Shown: piece after piece, positions 57,576-64,000 of the stretch
Layout: the number at the start of each line of letters is the position of its first letter
Position numbering within the stretch: position 1 is the first letter of the stretch
Source: Cryptomeria japonica
Lineage: Eukaryota; Streptophyta; Pinopsida; Cupressales; Cupressaceae
Assembly: GCF_030272615.1 (NCBI RefSeq)
Contig: NC_081411.1
Coordinates: 830,140,160 to 830,204,159, forward strand
Length of the DNA: 64,000 nt
Reading direction: 5' to 3'
Notes under the pieces: generated by a model
What the model saw: only the letters and a program-made list of their open reading frames with translations
Database searches by the model: none
What the model was told of the DNA's origin: nothing
Program-made: the position numbers and the translations under genes

Positions 57576-57712
57576 TGTTACAAGCTAGGGTTATCATTGC
57601 ATGAATAGATCAACCTATCAATGCTTGATACAACCACTAGACTTATAGAATCCACATGAGGGTATTAAACCATGTCATGAATCCCCATGAGGGACGCTGG
57701 CCATTGCCAACA
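57576..57712 (-). repeat. 5' LTR of D (137 bp)
   Basis: Minus strand TGTTGGCAATGGCCAGCG ... CTAGCTTGTAACA. Followed on the minus strand directly by coding cargo, with no primer site next to it. Confidence 0.87.
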
Positions 57713-58390
57713 ATAAGCATCTCATTTCATTCACAGATCAATGGTCACAAATAAAGATTGAGTATACTTGGACAAACAAAAACAATTTGCATTTGATCAT
57801 TGTAGGTGCATTCATTTTTTTTAAATCATCATTCATTTCATTTAGTTGCATTTAATCATTGCATTAGTTTGCATTCAATTAAGTGCATTTCATTAATCAT
57901 GTAGTGTATCATCATTATTATTTGCATTAGGATCATTGAAGTTCATTAAGATCATTTAGTTGCATCTTCGCACTTAGATTCATAATCATTATAAGCATTT
58001 CATATAAACATCAAAAACATTTGAATAACATATTACATAATATTTCATTTGCATTTACATCATCTTTCGCATTTAAAAAGAAAAACAAACCATTCATTTG
58101 CATTTCCATATAGATCATCTCATTCACATCATTTAAGTTAATAATCATTTTCATTTTGCATATTCAAAATCAAAAGTATATCATTGCATCATCATATAGA
58201 GAATCATCATAATGAAGAGAAATGATTATAACATCATCCATATAATCAATGCATATAGATCATCATAATATAGAGTAACATACATAATAAAATATCATCA
58301 TATAGAGTCCATGTCTGCATATAGATCATCATAAACAATAAAAAGTCCAAGCATACAATGATATCAGATCAAACATACAAGTGCCTCATC
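57713..58390 (+). repeat. Element A AT-rich CATT tract
   Basis: Starts with the right ATAAG of D. 57780-58340 is CATT/CATCAT low complexity like 29000-30235 of B, and lies in the same place before the antisense PMD gene. No gene. Confidence 0.72.
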
Positions 58391-59822
58391 AATACAAGTC
58401 AAGTCAAGGTTGTCCTGTACCACTACCACCTGACTCTGTCCATCTCTATGGTTGTGGGCGAGAAGATTCTCTAGATGCCTATCTCACATGAACACCACTC
58501 CTCTACAGAGGTCCCATGACTCCACCACTACTAGTATCCATCCTCACAGTGTATGATAGCTACCTGATCTCTAGCTCTTTGTGACTAGATCCTCATATAA
58601 TCATCACTAGTGTGATGTGTCCTTCCTGTCCTAAAATAGTGCTCTAACAATATCAGCTAAGAGAGTGCCCAATCCAACCTACTGAATATGATCAAGGAGA
58701 CCCTGAGTATCCTGATGTCTCCTAATAGCCCTGTCTCTCTCTGTCATGAGTGTTTTTACCTATTCTCTAAGCTGATATATCTATGCTCTGAGACTATCCA
58801 TGGTCTCTTGCTCTGGCACATCCTACACTAGCACATCCTGCTGAGGAACATGACCCCCAATCCCCTCATCTCCACCTCCTTGTCCACCTGTTGGAATCTC
58901 TATTCAAGTAGATCTCAGAACTCGTTGTCTAATAAGTGGAACATCATCCTTTGGATCCTCATCCTCTCCACCATGAGCTGCAATAACCCTAGGGTCTAGC
59001 TAAATCTAACTAAAATCAATGCCTCTCCTTCAACCCTCATCCAATCCAGTCATCCTGCCTCCTCCTATAGAGGGCAACCCTCTCAGTGACCTCATACCTA
59101 CCCTGCCAGTATCCCTTCCAATCCATCCTACCTCTCTCCCACCCATAGGAAGTGGTCTCCCAATCCTGCCAACTGGTCTAAAAGGTCCTCCACAAACTCT
59201 CAATCAACCTCCTCTTAGTCTAGGTCTCCTCTTGCCATGAGCTCCATCTCCTGAGCATCTCTAAGCTCTCATCTCCATCTCTACCTCCTAATAATGGGAT
59301 CATCTAAATCATCATCCTCATCTCCTAAGCTAGGAGGAGGGTCTATCGGATTGATAATACACAGAAATGGGTGTGCAAGTATGTACTGAGAATAATCTAT
59401 ACTAATCCTAGGATCTAGAATGTGCAATTTCATATCATAAGCCACCCTAGGAGTAGCTAGAAACTCTGCATGTGCTATCTCAAATGACAAAGAAGGTCCC
59501 CAATCTTGCCTATATCTATACTATCATGCATATATCGTGACACTAGTAGGCATGGGCTGAATGATACCAAACTGTCTCAAAATGCAACTAATTAACTGCC
59601 ACTCAACAATGTATGGAGTCCGACCAATGAGATATCTACTATGCATAATAAATGGTAATGTCTATGCATCACCCATCCATGGCTCAAAATCGATATACAA
59701 TCTCTAAATAACACTATCCATTGAATAAAGAACCCAACACCAATACTCCATCTTACCTAGCTTATGTTGAGTAAGGATACTTGCATACACATAAACATAT
59801 GGCTGCCTCTCACCATGAACTT
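58391..59822 (-). pseudogene. Antisense PMD gene of element A, C-terminal part
   Basis: Minus strand, from the H insertion leftward: LYIDFEPWMGDA, YLIGRTPYIVEWQLISCILR, QFGIIQPMP, then the open piece 59490-59281 (FEIAHAEFLATPRVAYDMKL, ISIDYSQYILAHPFLCIINP, DPPPSLGDEDDD). These align with LYIECEPWEDDAEALPYVF, YLIGRRAYNVERQLSGRVLR and LDEYTQYIAAHLIPWISDP of B. The N-terminal half with the LEDV motif must lie to the right of element H, beyond the window. Several stops. The low-complexity tail (59230-58900) replaces the Gly-rich tail of B. Confidence 0.75.
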
Positions 59823-60315
59823 TGTTGGTGTAAATAATTATTCATCATGGATATTATTACACTTACTTAAGTTTACTTAGGATAATGCATTTCATAGTAG
59901 TTTGGATATGAGACACTTGGGTGTTTGTGTCACATTGGGATAGTGTGTGTAGGAGAAATTCCACCTCTTATGGTGTTGATCTTGTTATTACACTATCATA
60001 TCCACTTATTGTGGAGTGATAATTCCACCTTCGGTGGGTGATCAACCTCATGTGGAATATTATATTATTTCTCCTACCTACTCACACCTATTTCCTACCT
60101 ACCCTTGTTTCTTATTGAGCCACATGTCATATTTGTGTGCTCATACATATCCCTAGCCTTGCCTATATAAGCAAGCCTCTATTCATTGTATTGGTGATAT
60201 AATCCAGTTGATTGTTGATCATTTTCTATTGATGAGAATACAGTTTATTCTTGTCCCATATTATGTCTCTATCTTGTACATTTCATTGACCTCTTGATCT
60301 TGGCAAAATCCAACA
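59823..60315 (+). repeat. 5' LTR of H (493 bp)
   Basis: Starts TGTTGGTGTAAATAATTATT, ends AAAATCCAACA, followed at once by the primer site. Confidence 0.88.
60163..60170 (+). promoter_or_regulatory. TATA box of the H LTR
   Basis: CTATATAA in CCTTGCCTATATAAGCAAGCC, about 145 bp before the LTR end; the best TATA box in the window. Confidence 0.75.
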
Positions 60316-60327
60316 TGGTATCAGAGC
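60316..60327 (+). other. Primer-binding site of H (initiator-Met tRNA)
   Basis: TGGTATCAGAGC directly after the LTR, no spacer. Confidence 0.94.
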
Positions 60328-61898
60328 TATTGGAGCTTCATTGATTCGTCTTGAAGAGGGATTATTGTGACGTCAAGAGGCAGATCTGAGGAGCATCATC
60401 ATTTGGAGGCATCCTAGACCAGATCCGACCTCACCATTGCGTCCGGAAGGCCATTTCCATGAATTTTGGTTATAAAGTTGGCCTATTTTGGTGAGAAAAT
60501 TTTTTTCTCCATTTTTGCCTATATCGTACGGATTTCGAAATTTTTTTATTAATATTCGCAAAAAAAAAAATTTCGTTTTTTCTGAAATTGTTTGGAAAAA
60601 TTCAAAAATCAAAAAAAAATTGAAAAGGCAAAAAAAATTAAAAAAAAAGAAAAATCAAATTTTGGGGGGTCCGCAGACACCCCCCCCCCCGTGCTAGCCA
60701 TACCTGCCATTTTGCAGGTACCTGCAGGTCTGTGCGTGCAGGTAGACGAACGTACCGCAGTCTCCACTGTCCTTGCCGTCTGCGCTCAGCTCCGGCTCGT
60801 CCTTCATCCGCGCCCCCCTCCGCAGCTCCGCCAGTGCTGCTTCCTCCCGGCTCCGCACGTTGTCTGCCGCCCAGCAGTGTCTCCACCGGCTCCTCCAGAC
60901 TGCAGCGCCCGCCTCTCCACCACCAACGCCGCCAGCCTTCGGCTTCGCCACCAGCGGCTCCTCCTGCCGCTCCGCCTCCGAGCACCGCCACGCGGCCAAC
61001 AAGTCACCACAACCGGCGAACCCGTGTCCGCCACGTGGCAAGCGGCCACTGGCCCGCGAGTACCTTCCGTACGCAGTGTCAGCATTTTCCGTATGCCACG
61101 TCATCAGTACGGACTGCCACATCAGCCTTGCACAGTCAGCACGCACGCAATCTGTCCGTACAGTACGGATGCCTAGTCAGCCAGGCAGCGAAGTTTTGGT
61201 GACGGTCATACGGCCATCAAATTTAAAACAGTGTTTTGCTGACATCAGCACCACATCAGCAGGGTTTGAAAATTTTTGGACCCCCTCTCATTTGCATTTT
61301 TGATTTTGCAGTTCAACTTCAAATGGCCATAACTTGCTCATTTTTGCTCCTTTTTTGGTGCAATTTTTTTTGAAATGGGCTAGAATTTTGTGCTCTCCGT
61401 AGTGGTGAAAGAATTTTTTGATTTTGATGCACGGATTTTTCAGAAAATGCAGTTTTTGGTGACTGTCCCTGAGTAATCCCAGTTTTTGCAACTTTAGAGG
61501 CTTCGTTTGGGGTCATCCGACCTCCTTTTTAGGTGCCATTTTTTTTGAAAGTGCGTATTTTTTCATCTACTTTCACATGATGCTATCAAATTGATGTCAT
61601 TGTAAGTAGAAATTGTACTTTCAGATCTTGGCCATTTTTGGCTCTCTTGGTACTTGTATATTTGCTTGAATCTCAGTTAGATTCATTGCACTATTTATTG
61701 AAGTCTCTTGTATCTCATTTGAGAAGTTGTAAAATTTGCATCATAAGCCCACTTTGCCTTGTTTTGCAAGTGGCTCATTGTAATCGCACTAAGTATAAAG
61801 TGCCAAAATCATCACTTTAGGGGGGGTACTTTGATTGATTGAATTTGGGGGGTGTCTCTTGTACTTTTGTGCTCTTGTGTTCTTTCCTTTTTGCCGCT
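60328..61898 (+). other. Leader of H with a GC-rich island (60660-61210)
   Basis: A 1.57 kb untranslated leader. 60540-60660 is A/T homopolymer-rich. 60660-61210 is strongly GC-rich, with CCGTAC/GTACGG boxes (about 60525, 60751, 61066, 61107, 61153, 61157) and CCACRTCA/CATCAGC words near 61095-61260. It is open in several frames on both strands, which high GC alone explains. 61300-61640 is T-rich (TTTTTGGTGCAATTTTTTTT). A coding frame at 60592-61303 in three phases has no recognisable protein. Confidence 0.65.
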
Positions 61899-64000
61899 AT
61901 GGTTTCTTCTAAGTTTCCTCTCTTAACTCCACATAACTATGCTACTTGGAAAATTGATGCATGGAGTAAACTTATGGAAAAAGGACTCACTCATTACATT
62001 GATGGAACTATTATTGCTCCAGCTGATCCTAAGGCTAATCCAGTTGGTCACTTAGATTGGCTCACTAAAAATATCATGGCAATTGGTACCTTAAGAAAGT
62101 ATGTATCAAAGGATCTCATTTTTCATATTGAGAAATGTACTCTAATCAAGGATGCTTGGCAAAAGTTTCAAGACTTGTATGGTCAAGTTGATGAGATTAG
62201 GGGATATCAAATTGATAGTGATCTCACCATGTTAGATCCTAAGAACTTTGATACTATACAAGATTATGTCACTAAGGCAAATGAGTTGAGGGCACAACTC
62301 AAAGATTGTGGCATTGATAAAAAGGATACTCAATTGATATTCAACTTGATAGGCAAGCTTCCACAAGAATATGCAGCATTTGTTTCTAGTTTCCAAACTC
62401 ATAGGATGACAATGGGTTCAAGCTACAAAATGCCTACATTTGATGCTTTCAATGAAATGTTGATGATGGAACAAACTAAGTTGATAAGCATGGGCATTCT
62501 TAAGACTTCTTCTAAGTCTCAAGCATTAGTGGCAAATCAAGGAAACAAAGGAAATCAAGGAAAGGACAACTCAAACAAGAAGAAATGGAAATCAAAACCT
62601 AAAGAAAAAGCACCATCTTCTCCACAACAAGGAGATTCATCCTCTTCCAAGAAAGATAATTCACCAAAGAGAGAGAGACCTACTTGTGCTTATTGTAAAA
62701 AGATTGGTCATGAGGAACATCATTGCCATACTAAGAAGATTGATGAGCTCACACATATCATCAAAAAGCATAACATTGATTTGCCTAAAGTCTACAAAAA
62801 GGATGATTCATCAACTTCCACTTCCTCACATTCAAAAGGAAAAGGGAAAGCATTCATGGCTTCTACAAGTGGAAAAACTCACTCTTTTGGAACAAGAAAA
62901 GGAAAAGCTCTATGTGCTACAACAAATCATACTTCAGAGAGATGGCTTCTAGATTCAGGGGCTTCTCATCATATGGCATCTTCACAGTCTATGTTCTCTA
63001 CATTTGAGCCTTGCACCATGCCACAGATTTTGATGGGCAGTCATACATACATGGATGTGATTGGGAAAGGATCTATTGACATTGGGGATAACTCCTTCAA
63101 TGATGTGTTGTGTGTACCCCACTTGACAAACAATCTCCTTTCTATCTATCAAATCACACATGGCACAACTAAGAGAGTTGTGGAGTTTACACCTGACTCA
63201 GTTTTTATTAGAGACATGGAGACTAGAGCTATCATTGCAACTAGGGTGGTTGATCATGCATCTCGGTTATACACCTTTTCAGATTTTGTTGATGATGATG
63301 ATTTCACATTTGATGATTCTACACATGATGATCACACTTATTGTGATGATTCAGATTTTGAGGAGAACTTTGGACACTTGAACATGGGGATTCTCACAAG
63401 TAACACAGTTCTTGAGTCTTGTATTTCATCTCCTCATATTGATATCACCTCACCTATTGCACCTGATGATGCAGATAGTGCGACAGTTTTGCCTACATGT
63501 GATTCAGTGCAGTAGGAGATACATTGTCTTCCAGCTTCAGATTCATGGGATGATTACATGACAGATATTGAAGGTTTGTTTGTGGAATCCTACATTGCAG
63601 ATTTGGGAGACATCATTGATGACATACATCTTCTCTTTGATGAAGATGATCCTTCTTCGATTGTTGCGAGGGCACACTTTGACCCTCTTGTTCATTCTCT
63701 ACATGATCATTCTTTTGAGGTTGACATGATTGTGGATACTTATGTACAGTAGTTGGAGGAGGTCTCTTTATTCTTTGAGGAGACACATGAGTCTTTGGAT
63801 ATTGTTCTACATCCATCTCCACTAGATCTTGGAGTGCCTTTTTCAGCAGTGTGGCATAGTTTACCACCTTTGGAAGGGGTATCTTTCAGCATCGACATGG
63901 GGACACTTGAGCAGTTTTCAGAGATTCCTTTCATCATGAGATTTCTTCATACATCTTCCCTTCATGATTGGGGAGACTTCATGGATACACCTTTGGTTTT
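61899..64000 (+). pseudogene. gag-pro: gag-protease of H, continues beyond the window
   Basis: The ATG at 61899 is chosen: MVSSKFPLLTPHNYATWKID begins as copia Gag does; an upstream TTG at 61839 adds a hydrophobic leader I reject. Residues to about 220 are the UBN2-like gag core (GYQIDSDLTMLDPKNFDTIQ). A Lys/Ser-rich stretch precedes the knuckle CAYCKKIGHEEHHC (62688-62729). The protease motif WLLDSGASHHMASS is at 62943-62984, and DVLCVPHLTNNLLSIYQI follows. Then come very acidic, Asp/His-rich segments (63280-63370). TAG codons at 63513-63515 and 63750-63752 interrupt an otherwise open frame to the window edge. Integrase is not reached. Confidence 0.88.

Larger units (their letters stand above)
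48916..57712 (-). mobile_element. D: TRIM-like element carrying a captured 1.7 kb coding fragment, TSD ATAAG
   Basis: On the minus strand: 137 bp 5' LTR (57712-57576), about 1.7 kb of C-family ORF2 and 3' UTR, a primer site, a 54 bp miniature body ending in a polypurine tract, and a 138 bp 3' LTR (49053-48916). ATAAG flanks it on both sides (48911-48915, 57713-57717), so the whole transposed together. Element C inserted later (49541-56287); without it D is about 2.05 kb. LTR size, initiator-Met-type primer site and tiny body are those of TRIM elements. It encodes no enzyme. The cargo lies between the 5' LTR and the primer site, which is unusual. Confidence 0.82.
240..64000 (+). mobile_element. 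Element A: Ogre/Tat-type Ty3/gypsy retrotransposon, heavily interrupted, 3' end outside window
   Basis: Its own sequence is 240-8697, 10214-13244, 48231-48915 and 57713-59822; the rest is later insertions E, G1, D and H. The gene order is 5' LTR, primer site, long leader, ORF0, gag, protease, G-patch, linker, RT, RNase H, archaeal-type RNase H, integrase, AT-rich tract, antisense PMD gene. The dual RNase H is diagnostic of the Tat lineage, and the extra ORF before gag resembles the architecture reported for Ogre elements. From about 4901 to 8395 one frame runs through gag C-terminus to RT, broken only by stops; after one frameshift near 8400 and insertion E, another frame runs to the integrase end. 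Its 3' LTR must lie beyond 64000. The left duplicated target would be TCTAT (235-239); the partner is not in the window. Confidence 0.88.
59823..64000 (+). mobile_element. H: Ty1/copia retrotransposon, 5' part, inserted in the PMD gene of A
   Basis: 5' LTR, initiator-Met primer site, 1.57 kb leader and gag-protease frame; the rest lies beyond 64000. The left target would be AACTT (59818-59822). The gag, LTR and leader are unrelated to G1/G2, so this is another copia family. It looks the youngest: its primer site is perfect and its gag-protease is open for 539 codons. Confidence 0.9.

Noticed and set aside
60592-61303. Long overlapping frames in the leader of H as a host gene or ORF
   Set aside because: Three plus frames and three minus frames are open at once, explained by high GC and few stop codons; no protein family recognised.
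61839-61898. Signal-peptide-like N-terminus of the H gag frame
   Set aside because: It depends on a TTG start; the ATG at 61899 matches the usual start of copia Gag.
1-64000. tRNA, rRNA or snRNA genes
   Set aside because: No cloverleaf with conserved boxes or rRNA-like segment was seen; primer-site sequences are only short tRNA complements.

Overview
This window is AT-rich eukaryotic nuclear DNA made entirely of nested plant LTR retrotransposons. I see no host gene, tRNA, rRNA, operon or CRISPR array. Plant origin follows from the element families: Ogre/Tat-type Ty3/gypsy elements with a second, archaeal-like RNase H and an antisense plant mobile domain (PMD) gene; Ty1/copia elements primed by initiator-Met tRNA; and a TRIM-like miniature element. 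The density and size of the elements suggest a very large, slowly purged genome. A conifer or other gymnosperm is my guess, unproven from sequence alone.

The layout is a set of Russian dolls whose joints I resolved from target-site duplications (TSDs) and from reading frames that resume across them. A minus-strand Tat reverse transcriptase (1-239) is split by element A, an Ogre/Tat element starting at 240 and running past the right edge. A is split by E (8698-10213, solo LTR, TSD ATCAG), G1 (13245-48230, copia), D (48916-57712, TRIM-like, TSD ATAAG) and H (from 59823, copia). G1 is split by B (14635-34775, a 20.1 kb Ogre/Tat element), G2 (38183-44900, copia of the same family as G1) and F (45428-46915, solo LTR of the E family, TSD AAGTT). 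B is split by two solo LTRs (19513-20295, TSD GACAC; 23292-24085, TSD CCCAT). D is split by C (49541-56287, TSD ATATC), an LTR element without polymerase genes.

Coding order in A and B is: AGCACT/AGCGCT-box repeat leader, a small conserved ORF (ORF0), gag, protease, G-patch, acidic linker, reverse transcriptase, degenerate RNase H, archaeal-type RNase H, integrase, AT-rich tract, antisense PMD gene; the window then shows an inverted AGCGCT array, polypurine tract and 3' LTR for B. G1 and G2 read gag, protease, integrase, reverse transcriptase, RNase H. All are decayed; most stops look like C-to-T or G-to-A changes, as expected of methylated, silenced repeats.

The most unusual objects are D and C. 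C carries a coiled-coil protein with four zinc-knuckle-type motifs and a second reading frame of about 1,160 codons that I do not recognise, with no protease, integrase or reverse transcriptase. D has 137-138 bp LTRs and a 54 bp miniature body, yet carries about 1.7 kb of the C-family second frame between its 5' LTR and its primer-binding site, and it transposed as a unit. C later inserted into D in opposite orientation, which leaves an inverted repeat.
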